Of a stretch of 64,000 nt of DNA, positions 23,549-35,922 are shown in pieces. Source of the DNA: Billgrantia kenyensis (GTDB lineage Bacteria; Pseudomonadota; Gammaproteobacteria; Pseudomonadales; Halomonadaceae); assembly GCF_013697085.1 (NCBI RefSeq), contig NZ_JACEFT010000003.1, positions 124,001 to 188,000 on the forward strand, given 5' to 3'. The translations under genes and the position numbers were made by a program. The notes beneath the pieces were generated by a model. The model worked only from the letters and a program-made list of their open reading frames with translations. It had not been told where the DNA came from and did no database searches. Position 1 is the stretch's first letter. Each line of letters begins with the position of its first letter.

Positions 23549-23731
23549 GGGTTACCTCCTGCGGCACTCTTGTTAGGTATCGTTCTTGTCAGGGGATCGT
23601 CACGCCCATTACAGCACAGTCAGTCCATACACGAAGTACCAACGACAAAGAACGGCAAAAATTTATTCGCAAGGCAAGATCAGCAGAAAATCGTTGTTTT
23701 TTAAGAGTGTGATGACCAAAAAATCACGGCC

Positions 23732-24172
23732 TCACTCGGCCACGAGCGCTCCCCCGTAGATCGCCACGTACTCCTCGGGCAGGCGGCGTGGCCGCCCGCT
23801 GGAGAGCTCGATACAGGCGAAGCGGGTGCGAGCACGCAGCAGAGTGCGACCGTCGGCGGGCCGTACGAGCTGGAAGCGGCGGGTCAGGGTCAGGCGGCCG
23901 TCGCAGCCGACGATCCAGGTGGCGAGCGCCAGGCGATCGCCCTCGAAAGCAGGCGCCAGGTAGTCGAGTTCGTGGCGGTGCACGGCCATGGCCCGATCCA
24001 GCTCACGATAGCGAGCCAGATCGAGGCCGAGATGCTCCGAATGCGCCCAGCTCACCTGCTCGACCCAGCGCAGGTAGGCAGCATTGTTGGCGTGACCGTA
24101 CTCGTCGATGGCCGAGGCCTGCACCTCGAGGTCGATCACGAACGGTTCGGGAAGGTCCCACTCCTGGGTCAT
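23732..24172 (-). CDS. Acyl-CoA thioesterase, hot-dog fold (4-hydroxybenzoyl-CoA thioesterase type)
   Basis: 146 residues with one hot-dog domain. The segment IDEYGHANNAAYLRWVEQVS carries the YbgC/FadM-like active-site pattern D-x-x-G-H-x-N-N-x-x-Y. Cleaves short or medium acyl-CoA thioesters in relatives; substrate unknown. Start at ATG 24170-24172 (MTQEWDLPEPFVIDLEV). Follows the DUF2007 gene by 19 bases. Confidence 0.85.
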   Translation of the reverse strand: MTQEWDLPEPFVIDLEVQASAIDEYGHANNAAYLRWVEQVSWAHSEHLGLDLARYRELDRAMAVHRHELDYLAPAFEGDRLALATWIVGCDGRLTLTRRFQLVRPADGRTLLRARTRFACIELSSGRPRRLPEEYVAIYGGALVAE

Positions 24173-24191
24173 GGTGCGCTCCCTTGCAGGT

Positions 24192-24506
24192 TCAGGTTTT
24201 GGTCGTGCCGCAGCGCCAGCAGGTATCGAAGACGCCCTCCAGCGCTTCGCCGCAGTTGGGACAGGTCCAGCCAGGCTCATTGCCGGAATCGGCCATGGCC
24301 TGGTGAATCAGCGCCTCGGCGCGCTCACGGTTGTGCGCCGCCACCCACACCTCGGGTTCGCACTCGCCCAGGGGCAGCTCACCCGCACCGCCGCCCAGCA
24401 CCATGTTGCGCAGCTCCACGGGAATGCCCGCCGCGTCCAGCACGTTGCGCACGTGGCTGACCAGCAGCGCATTGGAGTGGGCGAAGACGCGGACATAGCC
24501 TGACAT
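24192..24506 (-). CDS. DUF2007 protein with C-terminal zinc ribbon
   Basis: 104 residues. N-terminal DUF2007 (putative signal-transducing, GlnB-like fold) with VRVFAHSNALLVSHVRNVLDAAGIP, then a ribbon with two Cys pairs: CPNCGEALEGVFDTCWRCG. Function unknown. The start ATG (24504-24506) is one base beyond the rlmI stop (TGATATG), so the gene is translated with rlmI. Confidence 0.85.
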   Translation of the reverse strand: MSGYVRVFAHSNALLVSHVRNVLDAAGIPVELRNMVLGGGAGELPLGECEPEVWVAAHNRERAEALIHQAMADSGNEPGWTCPNCGEALEGVFDTCWRCGTTKT

Positions 24507-24507
24507 A

Positions 24508-25698
24508 TCAGTCCCTGAAGACCCTGACGCCAAGCGCTTTCAGATAAGCAGTCTCAGGAATCGCCGGATGCACCGGATGGTCCGCCGCCTGGTGTCCCTG
24601 ATAGACGATCTGACCGTGGCGGTCCTGATGGCGCACTGCACCGCGCACCACTTCCACCAGACGCTCGGGGGCCAGATGCATCGAACAGGAAGCCGAGAGC
24701 AACAGGCCGTCGCGTCCCAGCAGCCGCATCGCTTCGCGGTTGAGCCTGGCGTAGGCGCGCTCGCCGTTGGAGATGTCCTTGCGCTTCTTGATGAAGGCCG
24801 GCGGATCGAGGATCACCACGTCGAACTGCTCGCCGTCGGCCTTGAGGGCGGCCAAGGCCTCGAAGGCATCGGCCTCGCCCACCGCCACCTGTTCGTGCAG
24901 GCCGTTGAGCGCCGCGTTCTCGGCCACTCGCTCCAGGGCCTGGGCGCTGGCGTCCACGCACAGCACCTCGCGGGCACCGTGAGCCGCCGCCTGCACGCCC
25001 CAGCCGCCGATGTAGCTGAACAGGTCCAGCACCCGCTTGCCAGCCACCAGGCCATTGAGCCAGGCGCGGTTGGTGCGATGGTCGAAGAACCAGCCGGTCT
25101 TTTGGCCGTCGAGTACCGGTGCATGAAAACGCACGCCGTTCTCTTCCATCGGCACCGGGCCGTCGAGCTCACCCTTGGCAATGGTGACCTGACGCTCCAG
25201 CTGCTCCTGGCGACGCCCGGAGGAATCGTTCTTGAACACGATGACCCGCGGCGACAGCACCTTGTCCAACGCGGCCACGACCTCCTCGGCCAGGCGCTCC
25301 ATGCCCAGGGTGTTGAGCTGCACCACCACCACATCGTCGAAGCGGTCCACCACCAGCCCCGGCAGCAGGTCACCCTCGCCGTGCACCAGCCGGTAGAACG
25401 GCTTGGCGTAGAGGCGTTGGCGCAGCGACAGCGCCTGGTTGAAGCGATGCACCAGCAGCGAACGGTCGAGGCGCATGCCGGGGTCGCGAGACACCACCCG
25501 GGCACAGATCAACGAGTTGGGGTTGACGTAGGCCACACCCATGGCCTTGCCGTTGGCGGCCTCGACGACCACCTGGGCCCCCGGCTCGAGCCCCTTGAGC
25601 GGCGTCGCCTCGATGTCGACCTCGTTGGAGTAGAGCCACAGGTGACCGGCCTTGAGGCGGCGGTCGGCGTTCTTCTTGAGGCGCAGGGTCTGGGTCAT
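24508..25698 (-). CDS. rlmI: 23S rRNA m5C1962 methyltransferase
   Basis: 396 residues. N-terminal PUA-like domain (LRLKKNADRRLKAGHLWLYSNEVD) then an SAM-dependent methyltransferase with GKRVLDLFSYIGGWGVQAA, FDVVILDPPAF and SCSMHL, the catalytic Cys area of m5C enzymes of the RlmI type. Start taken at ATG 25696-25698; the frame to 25749 overlaps mutM. mutM stop is 22 bases upstream of this start, so the stop codon of mutM and start region interleave. Confidence 0.93.
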   Translation of the reverse strand: MTQTLRLKKNADRRLKAGHLWLYSNEVDIEATPLKGLEPGAQVVVEAANGKAMGVAYVNPNSLICARVVSRDPGMRLDRSLLVHRFNQALSLRQRLYAKPFYRLVHGEGDLLPGLVVDRFDDVVVVQLNTLGMERLAEEVVAALDKVLSPRVIVFKNDSSGRRQEQLERQVTIAKGELDGPVPMEENGVRFHAPVLDGQKTGWFFDHRTNRAWLNGLVAGKRVLDLFSYIGGWGVQAAAHGAREVLCVDASAQALERVAENAALNGLHEQVAVGEADAFEALAALKADGEQFDVVILDPPAFIKKRKDISNGERAYARLNREAMRLLGRDGLLLSASCSMHLAPERLVEVVRGAVRHQDRHGQIVYQGHQAADHPVHPAIPETAYLKALGVRVFRD

Positions 25699-25720
25699 GG
25701 TCGGTCTCGTGGAATGGGGG

Positions 25721-26557
25721 TCATTTTTGACAGATAGGGCAGAACACACTGGCCCGCTGGCCCAGCGTCACCAGCCGCAGCTCGCCGTTGCAGCGACGGC
25801 AGCCCTGGCCGTGACGACCGTATACATTGAGACGCTGCTTGAAGTAGCCCGGTTCGCCGGTGCCGCTGACGAAGTCGCGCAGCGTCGTCCCGCCTTGAGT
25901 GATGGCTGCGGCCAGCACCTCGCGAACGGCTGCCGCCAGGCGCGCGTAGCGCTCGAGCGAGATGCGCCCCGCTGCCCGGCGCGGATCGATGCCGGCCAGG
26001 AACAGCGCCTCGCTGGCGTAGATGTTACCCACGCCCACCACCACGGCATTGTCCATCAGGAACGGCTTGACTGCCATGCGCCGGCCCCGGGAGAGCCGGT
26101 AGAGGCGTTCGCCGTCGAAGGCATCCGACAGTGGCTCGGGCCCCAGGTTCGCCAGCCGTGGGTCGCGCTCGGCGCTGCCCGCCAGCCAGTCGACGAAGCC
26201 GAAGCGGCGCGGATCGTGGTAACGCAGGATGGCGCCGTCGTCGAACACCAGGTCGACGTGGTCGTGCTTCTTCGGCAGCTCACCCAGGCGAGCGATGCGC
26301 AGGCTGCCCGACATGCCCAGGTGCCAGATCAGCGTGCCGGCACCCTCCTCCTCGCAGCCGCCTTCGATCGACAGCAGCAGGTACTTGGCCCGGCGCGCGA
26401 TGGAGCCGATGCGCGAGCCCACCAGGCGGTCGATGAAGTCCTCGGGCACCGGTACGCGCAGGCGTGGCTGGCGCACGATCGCCTCGACGATCTCGCGCCC
26501 CTCCACGTGGGGGGCAATGCCGCGCCGGGTGGTCTCGACTTCGGGAAGCTCGGGCAT
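25721..26557 (-). CDS. mutM: Formamidopyrimidine-DNA glycosylase
   Basis: Removes 8-oxoguanine and formamidopyrimidines from DNA and nicks the strand. 278 residues. N-terminal [14 protein letters not shown] holds the catalytic Pro2 and Glu3; the helix-two-turns-helix [17 protein letters not shown] and the C-terminal zinc finger (GCRRC ... FCPIC) are complete. Follows rpmB-rpmG, an order common in gammaproteobacteria. Confidence 0.97.
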   Translation of the reverse strand: MPELPEVETTRRGIAPHVEGREIVEAIVRQPRLRVPVPEDFIDRLVGSRIGSIARRAKYLLLSIEGGCEEEGAGTLIWHLGMSGSLRIARLGELPKKHDHVDLVFDDGAILRYHDPRRFGFVDWLAGSAERDPRLANLGPEPLSDAFDGERLYRLSRGRRMAVKPFLMDNAVVVGVGNIYASEALFLAGIDPRRAAGRISLERYARLAAAVREVLAAAITQGGTTLRDFVSGTGEPGYFKQRLNVYGRHGQGCRRCNGELRLVTLGQRASVFCPICQK

Positions 26558-26688
26558 GGTGAAAAATCCCGGAAATAGATACGCCTGAACCCGGTAAAAA
26601 CCGGGTTCAGGAGGACAGGTCTTGCTACCTGCGGCTGGAAGCCGTCAAGTCGCCAGGGTCGCCCGCCAGCGGCGGACGCCGGGTCGGC

Positions 26689-26844
26689 TTACTTGATCTT
26701 GGCTTCCTTGTACATCACGTGCTTGCGGACGACCGGATCGTACTTCTTGAATTCGAGCTTGTCCGGGGTGTTCCGCTTGTTCTTGTCAGTGGTGTAGAAG
26801 TGGCCGGTACCGGCACTGGACACCAGCTTGATCTTGTCACGCAT
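26689..26844 (-). CDS. rpmG: 50S ribosomal protein L33
   Basis: 51 residues; too short for most gene tables, but unmistakable: [20 protein letters not shown] at the start and [18 protein letters not shown] at the end. The form lacks the paired zinc Cys found in other L33 copies, like the E. coli protein. Sits 25 bases after rpmB in the same operon. Confidence 0.96.
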   Translation of the reverse strand: MRDKIKLVSSAGTGHFYTTDKNKRNTPDKLEFKKYDPVVRKHVMYKEAKIK

Positions 26845-26869
26845 GACTGCTTACTCCCTGATTGGTCGC

Positions 26870-27106
26870 TTAGACGGCTTCGCCGCGCTTGCGAATGTCG
26901 CTGAGCACCGCGTCGATGCCCTTCTTGTCGATGATGCGCATGCCCTTGGAGGAGACCCGCAGCTTGACGAAGCGGTTCTCGGACTCCACCCAGAAACGGT
27001 GGCTGTGCAGGTTCGGCAAGAAACGACGACGGGTCTTGCGCTGGGAGTGTGAAACGTTGTTACCAGTTACCGGACGCTTGCCGGTAACCTGACATACTTT
27101 GGACAT
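26870..27106 (-). CDS. rpmB: 50S ribosomal protein L28
   Basis: 78 residues, start at ATG 27104-27106 ([20 protein letters not shown]), with [19 protein letters not shown] following. No zinc Cys pairs beyond the single Cys5. First gene of rpmB-rpmG; a good promoter lies 111 bases upstream. Confidence 0.97.
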   Translation of the reverse strand: MSKVCQVTGKRPVTGNNVSHSQRKTRRRFLPNLHSHRFWVESENRFVKLRVSSKGMRIIDKKGIDAVLSDIRKRGEAV

Positions 27107-27348
27107 GGGAGCCTCCAACCGCTTGGCCAGGTGGTCAAACCTGTGTGTTCAAAACCTGTCGGGCAAACCGGGAACGACCCCGTTGTCATTTGACCCAAGG
27201 GAATTCAAAGGCTGCACTTTATAGCAGAGTGCACCCCTACAGGCAACAAGTAGCCGCATATTCTACACTGCTTGCCCCCTATCCCCGCAAGCTTTCATGA
27301 GCAGTCGCACTTCCACCACAAACAATGGGCCTTCTCCACCCAGCCAGA
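27107..27348 (-). promoter_or_regulatory. rpmB-rpmG promoter and leader
   Basis: On the minus strand TTGCCT (27241-27246) and TATAAA (27218-27223) are 17 bases apart. This implies a leader of about 105 bases before rpmB. The rest of this 363-base gene gap holds the R2 repeat at 27349-27464; nothing else was seen. Confidence 0.6.
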
Positions 27349-27464
27349 GAACCGAGCGAGCGAAGGCCAGGCTAGGCGAACCTTGCTGAGCAAGCGGAGT
27401 TTAGTGGGCTAAATGAGCATTGCGAAGCAAGGTTCAACGCCGCATGGCCGAGCACAGCCGGTTC
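27349..27464 (+). repeat. R2 intergenic structured repeat, copy B
   Basis: Core CGGAGTTTAG and CTAAATGAG around a TGGG loop; note that the closing pair is swapped relative to copy A. Main stem GAACCTTGCT with AGCAAGGTTC, then a tandem GA/GA mismatch, then GCAA with TTGC. Outer arms GAACCG (27349-27354) and CGGTTC (27459-27464). Starts 5 bases from the radC stop codon. Confidence 0.85.
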
Positions 27465-27469
27465 CCCAC

Positions 27470-28144
27470 CTAAATCCACCCTCTTTCGGCAAATGAGACA
27501 ACCTCTCCGTCACCCACGACGAAGTGATCCAGCACGCGGATCTCGAACAGCGAGAGCGCCTCGCGCAGCCGCTCGGTGATGCGCCGGTCGGCGTCACTGG
27601 GCTCGGCCACGCCGGAGGGGTGGTTGTGGGCGAAGATGATCGCCCCGGCGCCCAGCTCCAGCGCGCGTCGCGCCACCTCACGGGGATAGACCGAGGCGCT
27701 GTCCAGGGTGCCGCGGAACAGCGACTCGAAGCGGATCACCCGGTGCTGAGTGTCAAGGAACAGCGCGGCGAACTCCTCGTGGCCCAGGTGACGCAATTGG
27801 GTGGCCAGATAGGCACGCACCAGGGTCGGGGAGGTCAGCGCATTGCCGCGAGCGAGCTGGGCCGCCAGGTGGCGCTTCGACAATTCAAGGGTGGCCTGCA
27901 ACTGCACGAACTTGGCCGTGCCCAGGCCGCGCTCGGCACAGAAGCGCGCCTGATCGGCCTCGAGCAGCTGGCGCAGCCCGCCGAACGAACCCAGCAGGTC
28001 GCGGGCCAGGTCCACGGCCGAACGCCCTGACACCCCAACGCGCAGGAAGATCGCCAACAGCTCGGCGTCAGACAGCGCCTCGGCGCCCAGCGCCAGCAAT
28101 TTTTCCCGCGGGCGCTCGCCCTCCGGCCAGTTGCGAATCGACAT
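27470..28144 (-). CDS. radC: RadC/YeeS family JAB-domain protein
   Basis: 224 residues. N-terminal helix-hairpin-helix region ([20 protein letters not shown]) and C-terminal JAB/MPN metallo-protease-type domain with [15 protein letters not shown] (HxHx...SxxD). Long named a DNA repair gene, but its repair role has been questioned. Start at ATG 28142-28144. Diverges from coaBC. Confidence 0.93.
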   Translation of the reverse strand: MSIRNWPEGERPREKLLALGAEALSDAELLAIFLRVGVSGRSAVDLARDLLGSFGGLRQLLEADQARFCAERGLGTAKFVQLQATLELSKRHLAAQLARGNALTSPTLVRAYLATQLRHLGHEEFAALFLDTQHRVIRFESLFRGTLDSASVYPREVARRALELGAGAIIFAHNHPSGVAEPSDADRRITERLREALSLFEIRVLDHFVVGDGEVVSFAERGWI

Positions 28145-28277
28145 CCTGTGTCTCCTTGCCAAGCTTCCCTGGTTGGTAAAGCCCCTCATTCTAAACGAAC
28201 TGCCCGGCAGGCGGCGGCTGCGCAACTTCAACGGCAGTGGTAAGGTAGGCGGTCGAGTTCCAGTTCAGGAAATGACC

Positions 28278-29564
28278 ATGACGAGGCTGTCCGCCAGTCG
28301 GCTCGCCGGCCGACGCATCCTGCTCGGCATCAGTGCCGGCATCGCCGCCTACAAGAGCGCCCAGCTCGCCCGGCTGCTCAAGCAGGCGGGGTGCGAGGTC
28401 CGCGTGGTCATGACCGAGGGCGCCCAGGCCTTCATTACACCACTGACGCTGCAGGCACTTACCGGCGAGCCGGTGCGCACCTCACTGCTCGACCCCGAGG
28501 CCGAGGCCGGCATGGGCCACATCGAGCTGGCCCGCTGGGCCGACGTCATCCTGATCGCCCCGGCCACCGCCGACCTGATGGCGCGGCTGGCCCAAGGCAT
28601 GGCCGATGACCTGCTCACCACCCTGTGCCTGGCCAGCGAAGCCGAGAAAGTCATGGCGCCGGCCATGAACCAGGCCATGTGGCGGCATGTCGCCACCCAG
28701 CGCAACGCCGCCCGCCTGGCGCAGGACGGCTGGCAACTGCTGGGGCCGGACAGCGGCGACCAGGCCTGCGGCGACGTGGGCCCGGGACGCATGCTCGAGC
28801 CCGAGACCATCATGACCCGGCTCATCCAGCCACTCGGCGAGGCGCCCCGGGACCTGCCCCCCTCGTCGGCGGATGCGCCGGCACGAGGCCTGCATGTGGT
28901 GATCACCGCCGGTCCCACCCGTGAGCCCCTCGATCCGGTGCGCTACCTCTCCAATCACAGCTCGGGAAAGATGGGCTTTGCCCTGGCGACTGCCGCCGCC
29001 GAACTCGGCGCCAAGGTCACCCTGATCAGCGGGCCGGTCAGCCTGCCGACACCCGAAGGCGCGACACGCATCGACGTCGAGACGGCACTGGAGATGCACG
29101 AGGCGAGCCGCCGGCTTGCCGAAGCGTGCGACCTTTTCATCGGCTGCGCCGCCGTGGCGGACTATCGTGCCGAGGCGCCGGCGGAGCACAAGATCAAGAA
29201 GACCGAGGGTGAGGACGACCTGACCCTGAGGCTGGTCAAGAACCCCGATATCATCGCCGATATTGCTGCCGAGCGGGACACGAGGAACGGTCGCCCCTTC
29301 GTGGTGGGCTTTGCCGCCGAAACTCGCGATCTCGAGGCCTACGCCCGCGACAAGCTCGAGCGCAAGCGCCTCGACATGATCGTCGCCAACGACGTCTCTG
29401 CCGCCGGCCTGGGCTTTGGCTCCGATGACAACGCCGCCCTGCTGATGTGGCGCGACGGCGATGGTGAAGGCGGGGAAAGCCTGCCGCCACAGCCCAAGGC
29501 CCAGCTGGCCAGGGCGATCCTCGAGCGGGCGCTCGGCTGCCTGCCGACCCGCCCGGTCCATTGA
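28278..29564 (+). CDS. coaBC: Phosphopantothenoylcysteine decarboxylase / synthetase
   Basis: Bifunctional flavoprotein of coenzyme A synthesis: CoaB couples cysteine to phosphopantothenate with CTP, CoaC decarboxylates the product. N-terminal flavin domain has [20 protein letters not shown], the PAMNQAMW motif and, near residue 158, the catalytic CGDVGPGRM segment. The CoaB half has [20 protein letters not shown] and KIKK. 428 residues. ATG 28278 is preferred over 28272 because AGGA is then spaced properly. Confidence 0.95.
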   Translation: MTRLSASRLAGRRILLGISAGIAAYKSAQLARLLKQAGCEVRVVMTEGAQAFITPLTLQALTGEPVRTSLLDPEAEAGMGHIELARWADVILIAPATADLMARLAQGMADDLLTTLCLASEAEKVMAPAMNQAMWRHVATQRNAARLAQDGWQLLGPDSGDQACGDVGPGRMLEPETIMTRLIQPLGEAPRDLPPSSADAPARGLHVVITAGPTREPLDPVRYLSNHSSGKMGFALATAAAELGAKVTLISGPVSLPTPEGATRIDVETALEMHEASRRLAEACDLFIGCAAVADYRAEAPAEHKIKKTEGEDDLTLRLVKNPDIIADIAAERDTRNGRPFVVGFAAETRDLEAYARDKLERKRLDMIVANDVSAAGLGFGSDDNAALLMWRDGDGEGGESLPPQPKAQLARAILERALGCLPTRPVH

Positions 29565-29596
29565 CGAAACGACCCACGCAACCCGACGGAACGACC

Positions 29597-30073
29597 ATGT
29601 CCCAGCCAGACAAGCCATCCGCACGCCCCCGCCTCGAGGTCAAGGTGCTCGACGCGCGGCTGCACGACTACATGCCCAATTACGCCACCCTGGGCTCCGC
29701 CGGCATGGACCTGCGCGCCCTGCTCGAGGCACCGCTGACTCTCGAGCCCGGCCAATGCGAGCTGATCCGCACCGGGCTTGCCATCCATATCGGCGACCCG
29801 GGGCTGGCCGGGCTGATCCTGCCGCGCTCAGGCCTCGGCCACAAGCACGGTATCGTGCTGGGCAACCTGGTAGGACTGATCGACTCCGACTACCAGGGCG
29901 AGCTGATGATCTCCACCTGGAACCGCGGCAACGCCCCTTTCGTGCTGGAGCCCTTCGAGCGACTGGCCCAGTATGTATTGGTACCGGTGGTTCAGGCCGA
30001 GCTGCAGATCGTCGATGACTTCGAGGCCAGCCTGCGCGGCGCGGGCGGCTTCGGCAGCTCGGGACGCCAATGA
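29597..30073 (+). CDS. dut: dUTP diphosphatase
   Basis: Hydrolyses dUTP to dUMP, keeping uracil out of DNA. 158 residues; trimeric dUTPase motifs in order: [31 protein letters not shown], and C-terminal [10 protein letters not shown]. Start at ATG 29597. Gap of 32 bases after coaBC, an order shared with E. coli. Confidence 0.97.
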   Translation: MSQPDKPSARPRLEVKVLDARLHDYMPNYATLGSAGMDLRALLEAPLTLEPGQCELIRTGLAIHIGDPGLAGLILPRSGLGHKHGIVLGNLVGLIDSDYQGELMISTWNRGNAPFVLEPFERLAQYVLVPVVQAELQIVDDFEASLRGAGGFGSSGRQ

Positions 30074-30087
30074 TGAGCACCTCGACG

Positions 30088-30128
30088 CTGCCGCAAGACC
30101 CACGGAACGGGCCCTGCGGCAGGGTTTT
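30088..30128 (+). terminator. Terminator after dut
   Basis: CTGCCGCA (30088-30095) pairs with TGCGGCAG (30115-30122), followed by GGTTTT. The 19-base loop is large. It may partly separate coaBC-dut from algC-argB. Confidence 0.5.
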
Positions 30129-30173
30129 CGCAACCAGGCACATGAATTCACACCTGTCTGACAAGGAACCGTT

Positions 30174-32523
<2,350 letters not shown>

Positions 32524-32594
32524 GGGGTCTTTTCACCCGCGACATGCCGGGCGGAGGCCAAAGGCCATCCAATAACCAGAAGACATACTTCAAC

Positions 32595-33209
32595 ATGACG
32601 CAGGCAACACCGATATCAAGCCGGCGCGAGCAGATCTTGCAGGCGCTTGCCCTGATGCTGGAAGAAGACAGCGGCAAGCGCATCACCATCGCCGCACTGG
32701 CGCGCCAGGTGGGCGTTTCCGAAGCCGCGCTCTACCGCCACTTTCCGAGCAAGGCACGCATGTTCGAGGGGCTGATCTCGTTCATCGAGGAAACCCTGTT
32801 CGAACGCATCAACCGGATCCTCGAAGAGGCCCGGGAAGCCGTGCCGCGCTGCGGACAGATCCTCGTATTGCTGCTGGCCTTCGCCGAGAAGAACCCAGGC
32901 CTTTCACGCTTGCTGGAGGGGGACGTGCTGACCGGCGAGACTGCCCGTCTGCGACTGCGCATCCACCAGCTGTTCGAGCGCGTGGAAACCCAGCTCAAGC
33001 AGATCCTGCGCGAGGCGGAGCTCCATGAACGGCGTCGTACCGTGCTGCCGGTGTCGGCCACCGCCAACTTGCTGATGGCCGTAGCAGAGGGGCGCATCTC
33101 GCAGTACGTGCGCAGCGACTTCCAGCGCCGCCCCACCGAGCACTGGGACGACCAGTGGGCCTTGCTCTCGGCCCAGCTGATGCGCGCGCCGATCACCCAG
33201 AGCGCCTAG
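32595..33209 (+). CDS. slmA: Nucleoid occlusion factor SlmA
   Basis: 204-residue TetR-like protein that binds chromosomal sites and blocks FtsZ assembly over the nucleoid. SRREQILQALALML, the HTH RITIAALARQVGVSEAALYRHF and FPSKARMFEGLISFIEETLF match SlmA rather than drug-type TetR regulators. Start at ATG 32595. Follows argB by 71 bases, and dut-slmA linkage is known in enterics. Confidence 0.93.
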   Translation: MTQATPISSRREQILQALALMLEEDSGKRITIAALARQVGVSEAALYRHFPSKARMFEGLISFIEETLFERINRILEEAREAVPRCGQILVLLLAFAEKNPGLSRLLEGDVLTGETARLRLRIHQLFERVETQLKQILREAELHERRRTVLPVSATANLLMAVAEGRISQYVRSDFQRRPTEHWDDQWALLSAQLMRAPITQSA

Positions 33210-33227
33210 TTCCCGAGCAATACGCAA

Positions 33228-33254
33228 AAGCCCCGGTTCACGGAACCGGGGCTT
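33228..33254. terminator. Bidirectional terminator slmA / rpoH
   Basis: AAGCCCCGGTTC-ACG-GAACCGGGGCTT, a 12-bp perfect stem with a 3-base loop, between converging genes. Confidence 0.9.
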
Positions 33255-33276
33255 CCTGATTGACACGCCAACAGGA

Positions 33277-34143
33277 TCAGGCGGCCAGGGCGTCGCCCAG
33301 CTGCTGGCGAATCTTCTTCATGGCGTTCTTCTCGAGCTGGCGAATACGCTCGGCGGAGACGCCGTAGACGTCGGCCAGCTCGTGCAGGGTGGCCTTGTCT
33401 TCGGCCAGCCAGCGGCGCTGCAGAATATCGCGGGAGCGCTCGTCAAGCGCCTCCAGCGCCACCTTCAGGCGGCGGTTGGCGTCGTCCTCCCAGTCACTGT
33501 CCTCGAGCTGGGTGGCGGGATCGGCCCCGGCGTCATCCAGGTAGTGGACCGGCGCCTGGTAGACCGCATCCTCGTCATCGCTAGGCGAGGCGTCGAAACC
33601 GGCATCGTGAGCCGAGAGCCGGCCTTCCATCTCGCGCACCACCTCGGGCTTGACGTCGAGATCGCGGGCGATGGCATCGACCTCGTCGTTGTTGAGCCAG
33701 GCCAGGCGCTTCTTGGCGCTACGCAGATTGAAGAACAGCTTGCGCTGGGCCTTGGTGGTGGCGATCTTGACAATGCGCCAGTTGCGCAGCACGAACTCGT
33801 GGATCTCGGCCTTGATCCAGTGTACGGCGAAGGAGACCAGCCGAACCCCCTGGTTGGGATCGAAGCGCTTGACGGCCTTCATCAGACCGACGTTGCCTTC
33901 CTGGATCAGGTCGGCCTGGGGGAGGCCGTAGCCGGAGTAGCTGCGCGCGATGTGAACGACGAAGCGCAGATGCGACAGCACCAGGCGACGCGCCGCCTCC
34001 AGGTCGCCCTCGTCATGAAGGCGGAAGGCGAGCTCGCGCTCTTCCTCAGCGGTGAGCATGGGGATGCCGTTGACCGCCTGGATGTACCCGTTGAGGTCAT
34101 GCCCCGGGGAGAGCTGACCCACCGGTAGAAGACTGGTGCTCAT
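33277..34143 (-). CDS. rpoH: Heat-shock sigma factor sigma-32
   Basis: Directs RNA polymerase to chaperone and protease genes. 288 residues. Region 2 has [19 protein letters not shown] and [19 protein letters not shown]; the RpoH box QRKLFFNLR, which separates RpoH from other sigma factors, is intact; region 4 ends with [20 protein letters not shown]. Start at ATG 34141-34143. It follows ftsX by 139 bases, the ftsYEX-rpoH order of E. coli. Confidence 0.97.
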   Translation of the reverse strand: MSTSLLPVGQLSPGHDLNGYIQAVNGIPMLTAEEERELAFRLHDEGDLEAARRLVLSHLRFVVHIARSYSGYGLPQADLIQEGNVGLMKAVKRFDPNQGVRLVSFAVHWIKAEIHEFVLRNWRIVKIATTKAQRKLFFNLRSAKKRLAWLNNDEVDAIARDLDVKPEVVREMEGRLSAHDAGFDASPSDDEDAVYQAPVHYLDDAGADPATQLEDSDWEDDANRRLKVALEALDERSRDILQRRWLAEDKATLHELADVYGVSAERIRQLEKNAMKKIRQQLGDALAA

Positions 34144-34282
34144 TGCAGGTTGTCTCCTTGAAAACCTAATATAAGTTCCAACCGCCTGGTTAGACGAACA
34201 ATAGCCAAAAATGTTCCGTGGCTGGCGATAGCGTGGCAGACGCCTTGCCGGCATGCCAGCGCAGCGGCCGAACCTCCGCGCC

Positions 34283-35257
34283 TTATCGTGGCCGAACCTC
34301 CGCGAGGTGGCGGCTCACCGCGATCCAGGCACCCAGCCAGCCCAATAGTGTACTGCACAGAAGCAGCGTTGCCGAGCCCTCCGGGCCCAGGCTGGGCAGC
34401 GTATAGGTGGCGCCGTAGCTGGCCGCCAGCGCACTGACCGGCATTGCCAGCCACTGGTTGCCGAGCCCCAGCAGCCCCCAGGCAAGCAGGCCACCGCCGA
34501 GGCCGTACCAAGCGCCGCTATAAAGGAAGGGACGGCGTACGAAGCCGTGGGTCGCCCCAATCAGCATCACCACCTCGATCTCCTGGCGGCGGCTTTCCAC
34601 CGCCAGGCGGATGGTATTGCCCACCACCAGCAGCACACCCAGCCCGAACAGCACCCCCAGCGCCAGCGCCAGGCGGCTGCCGAGCTCGGCCAGGTTCCTC
34701 AACCGCTCGAGCCAGGCCAGGTCGAGGCGCACCTCGTCGACGCCGCTCAACGCCTCGAGCTCGCTCGCCAACTCCCGCACCGCCTCGGGCGCCGGGTCGA
34801 TCGGCACCACCACGATGCTGGCCGGCAGGGGATTGTCCTCGAGCCGGCCCAGGGCGTCAGCCAGGCCCAGGGCCTGCTGGAACTCGGCCATGCCCTCGGC
34901 GGCAGTGATCAGCCGGGTACGAACGATACCTTCGTGGGCAGCCACCGCCTCATCGATGCGCTCGGCCTGGGCGTCGTCGACGTGATGCTCCAGGTAGACG
35001 GTGAGCGTGGCGCTCTCCTCGAGCTCGGCATCCAGCAGGCGGGCGCTGTCCAGGGCCAGCCACAGCGCCGCCGGAAGCACCAGGGCGATGGCAATGGCCA
35101 GCATGGTGAGCAGGCTGCCGACAGGCGCGCGCAGCAGCCTTCGGGCGCTGTCGAGGCACATCGCACGATGATGCCTCAGCCAGCCGCGAACGCGGCTCGA
35201 TGAGCGAGTGCGCTGGCTGCGGGCGCCACGCGGCGACGCGGAAGGCTGGCGGCTCAT
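34283..35257 (-). CDS. ftsX: Cell division protein FtsX
   Basis: Membrane partner of FtsE; the complex regulates septal peptidoglycan hydrolases through EnvC-type proteins. 324 residues: a basic cytoplasmic N-terminus of about 45, TM1 about 48-68, a periplasmic loop ([20 protein letters not shown] onward), then three C-terminal TM segments starting near residue 200. The basic N-terminal tail is longer than in E. coli. Overlaps ftsE by ATGA. Confidence 0.95.
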   Translation of the reverse strand: MSRQPSASPRGARSQRTRSSSRVRGWLRHHRAMCLDSARRLLRAPVGSLLTMLAIAIALVLPAALWLALDSARLLDAELEESATLTVYLEHHVDDAQAERIDEAVAAHEGIVRTRLITAAEGMAEFQQALGLADALGRLEDNPLPASIVVVPIDPAPEAVRELASELEALSGVDEVRLDLAWLERLRNLAELGSRLALALGVLFGLGVLLVVGNTIRLAVESRRQEIEVVMLIGATHGFVRRPFLYSGAWYGLGGGLLAWGLLGLGNQWLAMPVSALAASYGATYTLPSLGPEGSATLLLCSTLLGWLGAWIAVSRHLAEVRPR

Positions 35258-35922
35258 GCGGCGTCCTCGTCGCCCACCAGGCGCCCATCGCGCAGGCGCA
35301 GCACGCGATGACGCAGGCGCGCGATCAGCGCCAGGTCGTGGCTGGCGATCATCACCGTGGTGCCGATGCGATTGAAGTCCTCGAACAGCGCCATGATGTC
35401 GGCCGAGAGCTGCGGGTCGAGGTTGCCGGTGGGCTCGTCGGCCAGCAGCAGCGACGGCTTGTTGACCACCGCCCGGGCGATGCCCACGCGCTGCTGCTCA
35501 CCGCCGGAAAGCTCGATCGGCAGCGCCTTCTCGCGATGCAGCAGGCCGACCTTGTCCAGCGCCGCCCGCACCCGGCGTGCCGCCTCGCGGGGATCGAAGC
35601 CGCGTATCTCCAGCGGCAGCGCCACGTTGTGAAAGATCGAGCGGTCGTGCAGCAGCTGATGATCCTGGAACACCACGCCGATCTGGCGCCGGTAGAACGG
35701 CACCTGGCTGGGGTGCAGGCGACCGATATCGTGCCCGGCGACCAGCACTCGCCCACGGGTCGGCCGCTCGAGCAGCATGATCAGGCGCAGCAGCGAACTC
35801 TTCCCCGCGCCGGAATGACCGGTCAGGAAGACCATTTCGCCGCGCTGAACGCGGAAGTCGATGTTGGCCAACGCTTCGAAGCGCCCGCCATAGCGCTTGC
35901 CCACATGCTCGAAGAGGATCAT
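35254..35922 (-). CDS. ftsE: Cell division ATP-binding protein FtsE
   Basis: ABC ATPase of the FtsEX divisome complex. 222 residues. Walker A GHSGAGKSSLLRL, signature ELSGGEQQRVGIARAVV, Walker B LLLADEPTGNLD and switch His in MIASHDLALI. ATGA overlaps on both sides (ftsY upstream, ftsX downstream) show tight coupling. Confidence 0.97.
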   Translation of the reverse strand: MILFEHVGKRYGGRFEALANIDFRVQRGEMVFLTGHSGAGKSSLLRLIMLLERPTRGRVLVAGHDIGRLHPSQVPFYRRQIGVVFQDHQLLHDRSIFHNVALPLEIRGFDPREAARRVRAALDKVGLLHREKALPIELSGGEQQRVGIARAVVNKPSLLLADEPTGNLDPQLSADIMALFEDFNRIGTTVMIASHDLALIARLRHRVLRLRDGRLVGDEDAA